In this document: positions 11,879-27,285 of the stretch, piece by piece
Layout: each line of letters starts with the position of its first letter
Position numbering within the stretch: the stretch's first letter is position 1
DNA from: Lepturacanthus savala
Taxonomy: Eukaryota; Chordata; Actinopteri; Scombriformes; Trichiuridae
Assembly: GCA_030544235.1 (NCBI GenBank)
Contig: CM060462.1
Location: 4,718,501 to 4,782,500, forward strand
DNA length: 64,000 nucleotides
Reading direction: 5' to 3'
Program-made: the position numbers and the translations under genes
The notes under the pieces: generated by a model
The model's database searches: none
What the model was told of the DNA's origin: nothing
The model's input: only the letters and a program-made list of their open reading frames with translations

Positions 11879-14800
11879 GTGAGAGGACGTGTGAGCGATG
11901 GTTGTATGACAGTTGGGGTTGGATTTAAGGCCAATGATGGTAGATGGATGTGTTTAATTTTGCTTTGTTTGCACTATATATCATCAAACTGCAGAGTATA
12001 ATAAAGGAGCAAGTTTCCTGGTGAGTGATAATTTACTGAGTCAAAACTGTTTTCAGTTTATTTACAGGGTGGTGTGGGAGAACACTGTTATATTTCAGCC
12101 AGGGAACTTTATTGCAATCTATCCATCTCTCTTTCAATATGTTTCCCGTCTATATATTTGCTATCAAACTGTCTAATAAAGGCAAAATGCCCCAAAGAAT
12201 GATCTTCAAGGTTGTAGGTATTTATATCAAAAGAGTATTCCCATAATAATCATGGCAGCATTCACGGAAAACATTGACATTTTGTGCTTCCTCTGCCATG
12301 GAGAGGCTCCCTGCCAGTGATGGTGTTGTGCTGCCTGTTAAAGTGTTGACAGGGCACAGAGAAAATGTCATTTTCACATTTCTGTCAAGTGTTCAGAGTA
12401 AGCGAGTAAAGCCACATTTGGCTCCTGAGTGCTGCATTAGGAAATATTAATTTAGTGCCGTAACCACCATTCATTCAAAAAAAAAAAACAACAAATAAGA
12501 AGAATTTGCCTTTTCTGATTATCTTGTGCTACATAAAAGGCCAAACATTCTTCATACATTCTTTTTTCCTTAATTAGGCTAATCAGTCATAATCATTAAC
12601 CATATGTACAGATAAATCATGGGCAGTATATAGAGTTTTCATTTATTGAGGATGTAAAGGCTGAATGTAATTTTAAGAGCCACATCCATTCCTGGATACA
12701 TTTTAATGTGCGTGATCGCTGAATAATGGGACTTGTTTGGATATTTATATCTTATGTATAGGCTGCTGCATGGAATAATAATTTGGGGTGGGTGGCCCAA
12801 GCGATGCTGTGACATGATGAATTGTCATTATATTCTCATTGTACGTATATATTTCTAGCCAAGAGACCAATTTAACATCAATGTGAAGCCACTGTTCCTA
12901 TCTGAATATAAATGAAACACTGCATGTAGACCGTCAACAATTATGATGACAACGTTGCATAAATCTGCACAATGTCATGTGTCTTTTAAATTACTTTGTT
13001 CCCATGAGGCCGCTGTAATGAGGCCAAAATAAGAAAAGGTCCTTAATCGGCTACAGACACTGGGAATTTATTTTCTACTTTCACATGCCTCCTCCACCCC
13101 CCATCACCACTCTTTCACTTGATGACATGCATCCTTCTTTACTGACGAGCTGACTATCAGTGGCCATTTTACAGAACCACTGAACTGCATTATGTCTCCT
13201 CCACGTGAGCATGTTTCACTTTTCCTCTTACAAAACAGGGATCCTCTGCATTTATAGTTTCAACGCTTTCCATTCATTGCTTGTAGAGAGGTGATGCATG
13301 CTACTCCACAGTTGCATGAAGTTGAGGTCTAGGCTACTTCATGCATATCAGTGATGTCAATCCTTTCTCACTGTATATGAAAACTAGAGTCTGGAAACTA
13401 GTTAATGACAATCTAACATAAGAACAGTTTCATTGCATTTCTTGTATAAAATGTTCTCAGAAACACACTGAAGGGATCTATTTTGCAATATAACAGAAAT
13501 TCACCCAACAAATTGCTGTGTTGGTCTGTTTTTAACTCCATAAGCAGCCCAACGAGTGAAAGCATTTGTCCAATCAGGTGCATCTAAATGCTCGTTCTAT
13601 TGTAGTAAGCTTTCAATGTTGGACGGTATGATCCACACCCACATGGATCACTACCAAATGTCACTTGCTTTCATCTGGGGTGCCCCAAGGATCTGTACTC
13701 GGTCCCCTGCTCTTCTGAAAATTCACCACCTTTCTTGGTGCAGTTATCCCATTATGTTTTTTCCTACCAATGCTATGCTGATGATACTCAGCTCTATCAT
13801 CCTTCCTTGTATACAGGCAGTTATTTTACCATTTACCTTCCCTGGTAAGTTTCTATACTCAACTTGTTCCACAGATTTGGTCAGAATCACTTTGTATCTT
13901 TAAAAATGACTTGAAGACTTCTGCAAGTAAAGACCTAATATTGTTTTTCTCAATCTCTCTCTCTCTCTAAAAAAAAAAGTAAAACATTACGCACTTATAT
14001 TTCATGCAGCCTTCTGTCCTTCTTGTCAGGTGGAATATGTAAGTGAATGCTGTGGCAATGTCCTTGAAGGCTTCTCCTTGATGCACTGCAGCTTCAATTA
14101 TACCTCATCTAATCAGTGCTTTGTAAAATTAGTAGGTGTAAATATGTTAGTCTTTAAGTCTTAATTGCATTTTGTAGAATATTTTTTTATAAATACACAA
14201 AAGCTGACTACATGGATTTTGTATAATGTAATAATAATTAAGCCAGAAGACTAAACCACAACCACTGTAAGAAGTTAATAAATTGAAATAACCAAAATAT
14301 TCTCTCTTCTCTCATTAAGGCCCAACATATCCAGTCTGCCCTTTAATTCACTACTTAAGAGACTTTTAATCTCGCCTTTATCGTTAGGTTATATTAGGTG
14401 TGCATCCAGTATCCAGCCTGTATTTAGCATAATAACGCTCCTTGGGCTCTGGGATACATTGCAAATATATGGAAATGTCTAGATTTTCCTACATTAGCAT
14501 TTTAATGGAGTAAGAGACCATCTCGTGATTAATTTGCCTGCAGATGCATGTACAAACACAGTGCCTGCAGCTCTGTCATCACACCATCTTTCTCCTCTTC
14601 CTCTCTTTATCTGACTCTATCCATTTGCTGCACATTTTCCACCCCTCTCTCTCCCTCCATCTTCCATCTTCACTCTGTCTCTATGGCTATCCTCAGCTAA
14701 AATTTGCATGCAAAGTGATGAAATCACACAGGCATACACCTGTACCCGCAGAACACACCCTCCCCTCATTTGAATCTGAATCGCATGTTCAACCTCACAT

Positions 14801-15014
14801 CATCCTCACACACACACACACACTGATACATGCACATGTCTACACATACGGATCTTTCAGAAAAACCCAAACGTACTTTCCTATAAATAATGCATGTTGA
14901 TCGTATTGTTCTCAGAGAAGCAGAGAGGGAAAGAAGTAAAGGGGAGGGAGAGAAGTAAAAACCTGGAGGAAGATGGTGCACATAATTTCATGAAGCTCAA
15001 GATATGAATTTGCT

Positions 15015-15109
<95 letters not shown>

Positions 15110-17709
15110 ACTTCATTAATCAAACCCTAACCCTTAATTTTAATTCCCCTGCAAGGGCAGATCTTTTCTGTGGTCTTCTTCTTCCCTAAACATGTTTTTT
15201 CACATATTCTTCCTCCCCGCTTGTTTATGTCCCCCCCATATTATTGATGCTCCTCTTGTTGCCTCACCTCCCATTTTTCTTTCCCTCACTCTCTCTCTAG
15301 TTTTTGTCTGACTCCCTTCCCCCACCTGCTTTGCTTTGCTCTCCTAGTTTGTCAGTGTTCCACTTTTTTTTTTTTGCAGAAGAAAGCTGATCTGTTGATT
15401 TGTTGGCTTAACCAAGACTGGCACAGGTTTTAAATCAGTTCATGTGCATGACAAACACTTTAAGGTCGAGTATGTAAGATTAAAGTGTAAAGAACAGAAA
15501 TTGAATATAATATTAATGAGTAGTTTTTTTATGACAGAAGTACTCATCATAGAATAGATCTGGGATGTCATTTTCTAAGAATTGTATAGAATTCATCTTA
15601 AAAGAACAACCAACTAGTCCAGTTACTATCTTCAGAGGTATTCAACACTAAAGCATTGTTTTTTTTGTTGTTTTTTTAAATGGTGATGAATAAAACCATA
15701 TCACCTAAGGCAATTTCCTATAGAATTCTGGATGACAGGGGAAATTGGCACTTGGGAGGGGTAATTTGCAGATTGTTACAGCTGCTGCAGCAATTACTAG
15801 GTCTAATATGAACCTATCACACATGAATCAGCCCCACATCCAACCATAAATTGTCAATACATATAACTACATGACAGTTTTCTGTTCAATTTAGATTTAC
15901 ATTTTTTTTCTTATGCATTCTCTGTATTTTTTCTCTTCACATCTTAAATTCATTTAAATCATATGTTCTTTTTTGATTTTTATTTCCTTATTGTTTATTT
16001 TAAGGTTTGATTTAATGTTCATTTTATGTATGTTACCTCTGAGCTGCATTTCTTGTATGAAAGGTGCTGTACTGGGTCCTGATATTGAGGCTATGGTGTG
16101 ACGACTGTGTGAGAGCTGTCTTTGTTTCCAGACAGGTGACATTAGTTATTTGATATTGTAGAATTAGATTCCAGTGGTGGCTAGTAGGATTGTTCTGGGT
16201 CTGTGATCCAGGCGTTTCCACTGACTTCAGGAGAGTTGTGAGGCTCCAAGATCAAGTTTGAAAGAAGAAACCGATGCGTGGAATCATTCCCACAATTCAA
16301 AACATCTTCTTTACCATATGAAGTAGGCCTAATCAGTTTAAATCTTTCACCTGGGAAATCATTGTCTTTTTTGTTGTTGCATGGTTTACCAAACATGGTG
16401 GAAGCTGCAGACTGCAACTTCATGAAAAGTGCAATATAGGAGCCATCAAACCGTAGTTATTGCTCTACCACAATGCTTCTGCAATGTTGTGTCCTAGGAA
16501 AAAACAAGATAAATTATACTTGCATATCTTATTTTTTTGCCACCAAATCATTATTGAAGTTTGACAAATGGTTAAGGAATGTTAAGGAATCAGCATCACC
16601 ACACAGTCTCAACTTCCACAGTAGACATGAAGTGGACCCGAGACAAAAGAACGTGTCATGGGGTACCACAAAACACAGCAGAAACTATTTCAATTCGATT
16701 TGTTTTAAAATATGCTTTCAAAAGAAAGTAGTTTGATTTTAAGAAATCAAACATTTCATACAATATGATGATAATGCACACCTGCAAAGATTGTTTGACA
16801 AATTAACAAAAGTTAATTTTTTGTCCTTAATTTGTTTTGCACAGTGAACTAAAAATCATTAAAATGCTGTCACATGTGATTAAAACAAATAGTGTAATGT
16901 CCTATAATAATATAGCTGTGTATATAATGATTACTTTTGTTATCTTATTAATATTACTCTGATAATACATTTGTACTTGTTAGGAGTACTACCACCACTA
17001 TGTTAACTCAGGCTTTACAGTAGTTGGGTTGCTGTATTGTACGTTTTCATGCATTATCCTTGTTTCTTGTGTGCATGTAAAGACAATTATTCTCTCTCTC
17101 CTTATATCTCTCTATCTCTCTGTCTTTATCTCTCCTCCTGTGCAGTCTTGTGTTGTTCAGCTGAGCCGTATCAGTCTGTGGTATAAAGGTTATTTGACCC
17201 ACAGTTTAGAGTTTAGCCAGTTTAAACTGGTCAACAGTCTCAGCTACACCAGTTGGTATTTTATTACCATGGCGACCTCGCAGGTTAAACTCGGGTCTCA
17301 TCTCCATCCTTATCCATCCTCGATACAGAGCTATGCCTCCATACTCATTATGGATATCATTGTGGTGCACATGCATTATACATGATTTAATCACCATATC
17401 TCCAGGAAAAGAAATGCAAGCCCATTCTACATTTGATGAGTATTTCCTGCATAATGGGTTGTTGCATATGACCAGTTACTGTGATATTCATACAATGGAG
17501 GAAATCATGTGCTAAAAAATGCCAGTCCAATAATCAAGCATTCTGAACATTGCTTCCTGTGAAGATGAGTCAGTCTTTCTTGAAAATCTTAAAATCCTCT
17601 TGGAAAAATAGACACCAGGGTTTCATCATTAGGAATTAGTCCCAATCAGTCACAGTCATATGGCCCAGCAATGATAAAAACATGTTCCTTGCTACAGACT
17701 GTTCCAGGT

Positions 17710-17778
<69 letters not shown>

Positions 17779-20700
17779 GCCAAGTATGCAGGGAATCATT
17801 TAGTTATATTATGGATCATCCACATTCGATTTCATTAGTTAACATTTCTTTAAACTTTCTGAAACTCAACTGATGCCACCTTTGTCTTATCCAAATGTAA
17901 AAGACAGCAATTTTCCAAACATAAATTCAGACTATAAATAAAAATCCACATATTTTTTCCGTTACTAAATTATAACAAAAAGAATTGTGACTTTAGATAA
18001 ATATAAATTAAAATCCTGTTATTCTATCATGCAACTCTGAGGATATTATGACTAAAACATTGAGTAAAATCCCACTAATTAAAGATTTACTAAAACTAAA
18101 GAAAACGACTAAAATATGACTTTAACTAAATTTTCTTGTAAGCAACTAAATAAAATGTTCTCGTACAAATGAACACTGACTGACATTTTAAAGCGGTTTT
18201 GCTACGTTTTGTCAGGGCTGAATGTGTCAAAGTTGTCTGAGAGAACAACGGAGAGATCTTCAGGAATTTGTTGCGATTAGCAAAGATGAGCATGTTTCAT
18301 GTTCTCCAGAGATGAAGACAAAGAATATCATGGGAATATCTGGACAGCAGAAACAGCTGAGCAGTGAATTAAACGTTTGCTATTTAGCTCCTTTTAAAAC
18401 AACACAAAAACCCCTTCAAGTGAGTAGAAACCTTTGCTAACGTGATATTTCAAGTGCATGAAAATAAGTTGATGAGTTGTTTCCTATTTTCCCTCCTGAA
18501 TTATTGTCTTGTGTACTGAAGGGATCACTGCGGCTCTGTGACATAACGTCTCATTTGATAGTTTGTGCTTTTAGTTTCCTCCAATAAGAACGAAGCAGCC
18601 TTTATTTCACCCAGACAGCAGGAGTGTCCTTGAGCAAGCACACCTAGTCTGTACACATGCTCCGTACATCTTGTTTTGCCCTTCGTTGGCAGACGCTCAT
18701 CATTCCTCAGAGAATCAGCGAAGATAATATATCACACACACATATCACCCGATGGAAATGTTCCCAAACATCTACAGCGTAGAAACCCATAAAGCACCTT
18801 CCTCTACTTCACATTCAAACACAACCTGAGGTTGAGCAGCTCGTACTGACCCCTGCATGATCCCGGGCAGCATCTTTATCTCACTGTAAACAGCCCGGTC
18901 TTCTCACAACACATGAACATCAACAGAGCAGCCTTGACTGCACTCAACTATAAACACAGGGCACAACATGGCTTCTATCTCAGAGAGGATAATATCAGCA
19001 GCAGTTTTTTTTTTTTTTATCCACGTCTGAGTTGGTGCATCATGGTGCCCATGATGATTATAACCTGATGGTAACTTCTAAACATTTGTCGCTCTTTGAA
19101 TTTGTTTTTATTCCTGTAATTGCCATCTTTAAACATGTGACCTGCTCCTCATGTGTCTGAAGATGTGCTGTCCTGGGTGTGGTCCCATATTATACAGAGC
19201 CAAGCAGTAAGGAGCTTGTGAAATGCTGCTGTATGCATTAATAGGACGAGCAGGGCCAGCTGCTGCCACGCTGAGCACATCGTTTGCCTGTAAACACACT
19301 GGAATTCCTTAATTAGCCCCGTCAAGATATAACTGTACAGCCGCCTTATGCAGATAATAAAGGGTAATCGCTGTTGTTAGTGGGAGAGGAAGTCGCATAT
19401 AAAACGTTTAAATTGTCATGTGTGTGTGTGTGTGATGTGCATGTGTCCAGACCTGACCTTTTGTTGCAGATTGTTCTAGCATTTTGGAATTGGACTGACG
19501 CTTTCTTTGTTTTTTCTCGTCTTTGTTCTGCCTGTGAATGTGGCTGCACGGTGCGTGTGTGCCTGTGTGCACGCCTGTGGTGTACCAAACAGAGAAAAAG
19601 TAGCAAAAGCCACTAACAAGTTAATAAACTCCAGCTGGGTTTTGTTGTGCTGCAGACTGGCTTTAGAGCAGAGCACATTCTCTGTAGCTTAGCTCATACG
19701 TCTCTCCTTCAAAAACCAGAACTAAACCCAGAAGCAACGTTTTCGAAGTTTTTTTTTACTCCGTTCTCAGAATATTCAGAGTAGGTGTTAGTAGCCACCA
19801 GCAACACTTGTTCATAGTTTCCCTGAGAAATGCTGTAATAAACGAGGCACAGCTGGTTTTCAGTGTAGGTACAAGAAAACTGGGGCTGTGACGATATTAC
19901 AGCGATATTACAGGTTTATTATATATCACACACCATAAGCTCCTGTAACTTTCAGTATCTTTCAGAATGATCAGGATTCACCAGTTTTCATCAGGATCCA
20001 ACTAGTGACAGAACTTAAAAACAGGCTGAAAAACACATTTGACATATTAGAGCCTCATTAAAATCAATGCCTGTCTGTTCACAGATACAATGAAACATCA
20101 CGTGAGAATTAATTTTATCCAATATTCATGGTTTTTGTTAAACTCTATAGAAACCTGTCAACTATAGACACTAGTTCACTACAGACCAAGGCAAATGGGC
20201 AAATTTTGATCGCGATTCTGTTTCGCTTTCAAATGATCTCCAAACTCATATCATCAAGTTGAAATTATTTATTTTTAACAGTTTGTGAACACATTACATA
20301 CATTATCACACATCCCGCAGGTGGGAGAGGGCGAGTGTGAGTGAAATGGCAGAGGGAAAGCACCGTTGTTTGGTTGAGAAAAAGAAAAGTTCTCTTATAT
20401 GGGAACATGTCTGTGCAGATGGAACATAAGGAAATATCCACGACTTTTGGCAACACAACAAATCTGTTTAACCATCTAAAACAAAAGCATGAAGTCACTC
20501 GTCCTGAATAAATGCATTATGTTACTAAAAGAAGAATTGTTTGAATAATTTGTGATTTCAATATTGACCAAAATAATCATAATGATTTTTTCCATGATGG
20601 AGAAGTCCTAAAAAACATGTGCTCTTAGATGAAAGGGCCAGTATATATATATAAAAAAATAATATCTATACATATATTATGATAATATACTTAAAGGCCT

Positions 20701-23700
20701 GGAAATGTGCCTGAAAAGTTTGTGCAACAACAGCTGAATTTTCCTTGTAATGTACAGTACATTATAGACCCTGCTTGGTTTATAATAGGTAGGTATTTAC
20801 CCATTAGGGTAAGTTTATATTATTAGACATGGACAAAACAGTAGCAACACACAGTTATAACTAACTGCAACATACAGTTGTGTACAGATACCAGATGCAC
20901 TGTATTTAGTGTTCTGAGCCAAACAGTCATTTGCGACATCCGTCCACAGGAGGTGATTTAAAAAGCTACAAATTAATAGAGACATAATTATCCACAGTAT
21001 ATAAAGGTGTATCAAGTGTGAGAACAATGATGTTTCACTTTTAACTATGATTTAAGACCTATTGTGAGCCAATGTCAATAATTCCCTCTTCCATTGCAGC
21101 AATAGAAACACATCAGTTCTGAAGGTTGGATACAGTTGGATTGAATTTAAGCATCAATCACACCGTCCAACATAATCTGCATGGAGTGTATTCCTGTTTT
21201 CATTTAGTTCCCTCCATGACAGCTTAGAGGAACATATTAAATCACCTGCTGTCACGTCCTGCTGCATCACAGTGATTTGAGGTCTCAGTGGTAGAAGCTG
21301 CTGGTCATCTTTGCTGCAGTCTTGTTTGTTTATTGTAATTACACTTGTGTCTCGAAATTTATATCCCAATGATTTATTAATGTTCAAATTCTAATAAGCA
21401 CCATTAAGCAGAAATAAGATTACATGCGGTGGCAGAAATGTGCTTAATAACAGTAATTACAGTTCTAGTCTTAGCATCATTAATTTTCTGTCCTCTCTTG
21501 GAGAAGTTAAGTAGAGGCTTCATTTACTGAAATTACTTTCTGTATGTGATGTAGTCAACATAATTATTCATAATGACTTTAGTCCTTAACACGTGAGATT
21601 TTGCCGTAACTGTGGGATAAAAACAAAATCGAGCTGCCTGTGAGTTAATCCTGTATGTAAATATGAATCTGAGAGATATGAGCATGTGTTTCAGCTTTAA
21701 ACATGACAGTTTTTCATCTAAGAAAATTCTGTAATGGACACAAATCTGTTGAATAAAGTACTGAGGTCTGATCTCTAGTCTTAATGGTATTACTCAAAGT
21801 TTCAGACAGTTGCTGCGTATGCATCTAAACAGACTAGATTCAAAGAAGCCACAGTGGGTGTTTGTATGCGAGAGAGAGGGGAAGACATCAATCAAGTCTC
21901 ATTTCAACCCTTCTCATATCTCTTCTAACCACACACACTGAAACACCAGAAACAAATCCACTGCCAGAGAGAGAGTGAGTTATAGAGTGATGGAGAGATT
22001 TTGGGGGAGTGGAGAGGGGGTGGGGGGGACAGGCGAGGACAGAGTGTGAGAGAGAGTGAGAGAGCACTTTCTATTTATAGCTCGTGTGCCCGGAGAGGAG
22101 GAAGACTGCTTTTCGAAAGCACACTCAAACACTGCGACTGAATTTTTTTTTTTATTATTATTTTTCTCTCTGCAGCGCAGAGATAGCCGCTCAAAAGATG
22201 CAGAAACATACCATGAATACATTCTGTACAAATTATATAGCATGCGGCTGTAAGAGGGTTCATTACTGGGAACATTAATGGCTGTTTGAAAGGCTGATAA
22301 GAGCAGAAACATGATTGGTCCAGTAATCACCACGGACCCTCTAAACGTCCAGCATGGAAAGGAATGTGTTTCATCCTGCTGAGTGTGTTTATGGAAGTGC
22401 AGGTGTGTTTATGCGTGTGCACATGAATGTGTTTGTATGCGTACATGTGTTTATGTATGTGTGTCTAAGTACATGCACACATATTTGTGTATGTACGTGC
22501 ACACAGATCCTCTGCAGGTTTTAAGCAGTCGCTCGTTGACAGCTCGACCTAACTTTAAGTAATTAAGGCAACAATCATGAAAGGATTGGTGATAGGTAAT
22601 TCTGTAATTCATCTTCCCCGTCACTTACACAGCCTGCAGGCCCACTGAGCTCCAGCAATTATGTCTCACAAATATGACACAGACGCATGAAGGGAGTAAA
22701 ATATTCTAATATTTTAATAGTGTTGTACGCTGGTCTGTCATGCTTATTCACCGGTGTGAGAAGTGCACTTGTGGTGAATGCTAAAACGTTTGAGTTGGTT
22801 TCGCTTTCAAGCAAAACCGTCCCAACAGAGAGTCAGAGTCAGTCTCGCTTTTAAGATTTGGTGGGAAATAGTTTTGCAAATGTGAGAGTATGAATGTTTG
22901 CATGCATTGCATCTGCAATACCCTGGGTTCTCAGTGGATTCCAGACCTGAGCATGTTTAGCTTTTCTCAGCCCATCAGATTGTTGTCAAGCAACTTTAAG
23001 TTGAATTCATCTTGTTTTATCAACCCAAAAAAGAGGAGAGAGCAGGAGCAGCCCTCCCCTTTCTTAGCAGTAATATATATAAAATACCAAGTAATATACA
23101 AATAAAAGAAAACAAAAAGAGAGATGCAGGAAAGAGCTCCTGATGCAGGATTTGAACCAGGGCCGTCTGCAGTGAGGACTGCAGCCTGGACGTGTGTCTA
23201 CTCACTGCACCACTTAAAGGCACATAAATGCATTTTTTTATTCACAATATTATAATTGCAAAATTTCGTACACAAGTTAAATCAACTAACAAGATGGCAT
23301 AATTAAATTAAACCATGAGTTTACTTTAACTTAAAAAAACCCCTCTTTTTTAATTTCACCCTTCTGGTCTATATATCCCTGCCTCTGCTGAGCGGGTGTG
23401 AACTGTTCTGGCTACGTGGGTCATGCTAACCTCCTTCGAACAAATCCGAATTGAGTGAGCTTCCCAGAACCTGCTGTCTCTTTAATGGAGGCTGGGTTAG
23501 TAGCACCAGTTATTTCCAGCACCTGTGGGTGGGCCTATAAATAGAGCGCGCACACACACACACGCACACACACCCCTTCCAGTTCTTCACCTCTGCCTGA
23601 GGTGGTCTGGTTTTGATGTCCAGGTCCTTCCTGCATACAAGGTTTACTGAATACTGCTGTTAATGATACACTGATGTACTCAACACATTTCTTTGCACTT

Positions 23701-26700
23701 CTTGCGGTGTTCCTGCTTGCAGAGGTCATCTCAATGACATTGTCATTGTGTAATATAAATTGTAGGAACTGAGACGTTATTTTCTCATGTTCTCTTATAT
23801 ATATAATCATTAAAACTGTTCTCTTTTGTCTCTCTGTGTCTCTGCAGCTTCAGACAACAGCCAGCGGTTTCAGGAGACATGTTTTGCCTTTGCATTAACG
23901 CCACAGCAAGTCCAGCAGATCAGCAGCTCGATGTAAGATGAAAAGAGCACCTGCAAAGCCGCTCTGTGCAGGATTCTGAAAGACATGTAAATTATTCATC
24001 ATAGATTTCTGCAGTTCTGTGCTTATTATGTGTCTGTGTCTGTGCTCACAGGGACATCTCGGGGACCAAATGCGACTTCTCAGTTCAAGTTCAGTTGCGG
24101 TTTTGCCTGTCGGAGACGAGCTGTCCTCAGGAAGACCATTTTCCACCCAATCTTTGTGTGAAAGTCAATGGGAAACCGTGCAACCTGCCGGTGAGAAACA
24201 CTGAATAAACATCCAGCATAACATCTTCGCACTGCTGCTTTTTTGCTGAATTCCAGCAGTGACACATTTTTTGTTTAGCTGTTTCTGCCTTTCTTCATTG
24301 TTTGCATACACATTTCCATCATATCTCAATGATGAACTTCTTAAATATTCATGACAAAAATGCATTTTTTTCTCCCCCTCTAGGGTTATCTTCCTCCAAC
24401 CAAAAACGGCGTCGAGCCCAAGCGGCCCAGCCGGCCCATCAACATTACCTCACTGGTCAGACTGTCCACCACAGTCCCCAACACCATCGTGGTGTCGTGG
24501 ACCGCTGAGATTGGAAGGGTAAGAACTGAACACTGTTACAACTTGATGATATCGGCACATTATTAAATACATATTAATACAAAAAATACTCTCTGAACTT
24601 TAGTGCCTTGTGATCGGTGTCTTCGAAGCATTTTGTACAATACATGTTAGTGGAAATGCATTAGATTACATGTTTAAAGAGCAAGTTATAATGCAAAAAA
24701 AAGGATCTCCACCCTAATCATCGTGATAATATTCAATTTATTCAAATCATGGCAATTGACAATAATTGACAATTATTGTCTTTATTATATATCGATACAG
24801 TTGTGTCTGCACATATCTTCAGATAAAGCATGAGTGATGTTAAAGGACAGGATCACCATTATTTTAAATCTGACTTTCAATGTAAGTGATGAGGCTAATG
24901 GTCCGCAGTGTGTTCACATAGTCATTTAAAATTTAATAGTCATTTAACAAAAAGAGGAACTTTGGTACAAAAAAAGCTTTGACTCATCTTGGATGCTGAA
25001 GCTTCAGCTTTAGCTTCAACTTTCATTTTTTCCCATCACTTACATTCAGAGAATCTTCTAAAGGTCAGTATGAACAGGAGGAATGATATGAAAAACATTT
25101 TACTGCCTTTTGTTTGGATCTGTATCCTAAAGTGGATATAACATACTTGTTGTGATTGTCAGTTATTTATATATTACTATGATATCCAATGTCTTTGTTA
25201 AACATAGTCAAAGGTACAAAACTGGGTGTGAACATGTGTCAAAATGCTTCTTGAAGGTCAAAGTTACGTATACTGACTCCTCAAGTTGATGTCTTATATT
25301 TGAGAAGAAGAAAGAATGAGAACCAGAAGTGAATCCGTGCTGCTGTAGTTTATTTACGGAGCTGAAACACCCTGTTTCAGACAGAGGCTGAACTGAGGCG
25401 CTGCATAAAGAGCCAGTATAAGATAAATAAAGTGTTTTTACACTGTAAATCATGCAAAAATATTCCAGTAGAGCCACAGAACATAAATATAGACCTGGAA
25501 ATGTGCATGATGCATCACCTTTAAAGGAGCTGTTGTAGAATTCAATAAAACTCATAGTCCTGATTAATATGACAATTTATGCAACAAGTTGCTGCAAAAT
25601 CAGATTGGTTCGGCTACTGCGCATGATCATCACATGTTATAATCTTCATATGAATGTCAGACACACACACACACATACACACCACCATGAATAAAACATT
25701 TTCTACAAATGTGTGCAAGAACGGAAACTGTATAGTGTGAAATGGATTTAGACTTCAGGTAGACTTCCATAACATACAAGAGCATTAGACTCGACATTGA
25801 CCAGGCTTGAATATTTATGTGATTACATGCTTGTGTGTGCAGCACGTACATGTTTGGGATGCAGTTTGACGTCCAGGAGGAGGTTTTGTGCTGTGTCGTG
25901 ATTCCGTGCACAGCAGCACACTAAGTGAAGTCTGGTGTCATTTTCAATTTCGCCTCTGATGAAACAGTTTAGACCAAATAATGTATTCTACAAACCCTTG
26001 TGTACAGGAAACTGCCTGAGAGTAAATGGAGAAGGAAGGAGTTTGATGTTCTGCAGACACACAATAGAGGGCAGTAGAGGAGCCATCTTTAAAGGAAGTA
26101 CACACAGGTCGACCCTGTCCCAGCGATTTTTAATTTGGTCTAAGTCGCTTACATCAAAATCACATTAACCTAAAGGCACATTTTAGTTGTTTTGTTTGTG
26201 GTATTCACCCTACTCTCTCTCTGATTGGCTGCTACCTGTCTTAGTTGGTTAGATTCAGGCATGAGGTGTGAGATGGTTAAGAATAAAGCCAAAATATCCA
26301 GGTCAGAGCCAATTAGAGGCAGAGAAGGTAAAAAGAAGAAGTCTTCCTGGCAGGAGAAATGTTCAGTAACTAGTCCACTAAGGAGCAAAAACCCGTCTAT
26401 ATGAGTGTGTTTTATAATTTTGTTGCATACGTGTGTATCCACAGAGTTACTCCATGGCAGTGTATTTGGTGAAGCAGCAGTCGTCCACAGTGCTGTTACA
26501 GAGACTACGGGCTAAAGGCATCAGAAACCCAGACCACTCCAGAGCACTCAGTAAGGACTCTGAACCTCTTCTTAAGAGATGCACCCGTCCAGTCTGTCAC
26601 ATCTGGTTCAGGCACAATATTAAATAGGAGCTGAACAGATCCTCGTTAAATTCAGTTTCTAAATTTCACTACATTATTTTATTGGTATTTGCCAAGTCGG

Positions 26701-27244
26701 TCCCAGCTAGAAACATGGGATGTTTTATCGGGGTGTTTTTATTAAGTTTCCAAGATAACATTACCTGTATTAACATCATGCCCTAATATTCTTAAGAAGG
26801 TTTTCACTTGTAATCTTTTCATTGCCAGAATGTTATTAGTGCTACGTGCTTTAATAACATACAGATGTGTTATGGTAACATTTCCTGTAACTTTTCAACT
26901 CAGACAAAACGTTCCACCTTTGTTAACATATCTCATTACAGCAATGTTTTAAGACTGTATAATGATCTGACAATGTTATCACCAAACATTTTGTGAATGT
27001 TTTTAGAGAATCTTTTCCCAGAACATACTGGGTACATAATCTAAACACCCCACTATAAACATCACTAAAACATAACATATAATGTTCACAGAGCATATAT
27101 GGTAACAGATTTGATCAGAATACGTTGCATAATAAACAACTACAGAATTTACCTGCATTCTTGACTTTGATTTAAAGTAGTGGAGAGGTTTCAATACAAT
27201 TCAGATGTTTATAAGAAGATGTTTAGTTCTCAGTCACTCATGTC

Positions 27245-27285
<41 letters not shown>

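Larger units (their letters stand above)
11879..23847. other. pias1 intron 2 (12 kb)
   Basis: AT-rich non-coding DNA between two exons whose phases match (G|CT gives Ala). It contains a LINE reverse-transcriptase relic (13.5-13.9 kb), a (TA)n array, a LINE tail, an (AC)n array, a hAT relic (19.9-20.6 kb) and a tRNA-like SINE (23.1 kb). The stretches 12240-13000, 19150-19380, 21400-21560 and 22530-22690 look less repetitive and could hold conserved regulatory DNA. Elsewhere I see nothing beyond low-complexity sequence. Confidence 0.85.

Noticed and set aside
23105..23222. Functional tRNA gene
   Set aside because: It has A and B boxes but no intact acceptor stem or cloverleaf, and it continues into a SINE-like body and tail.
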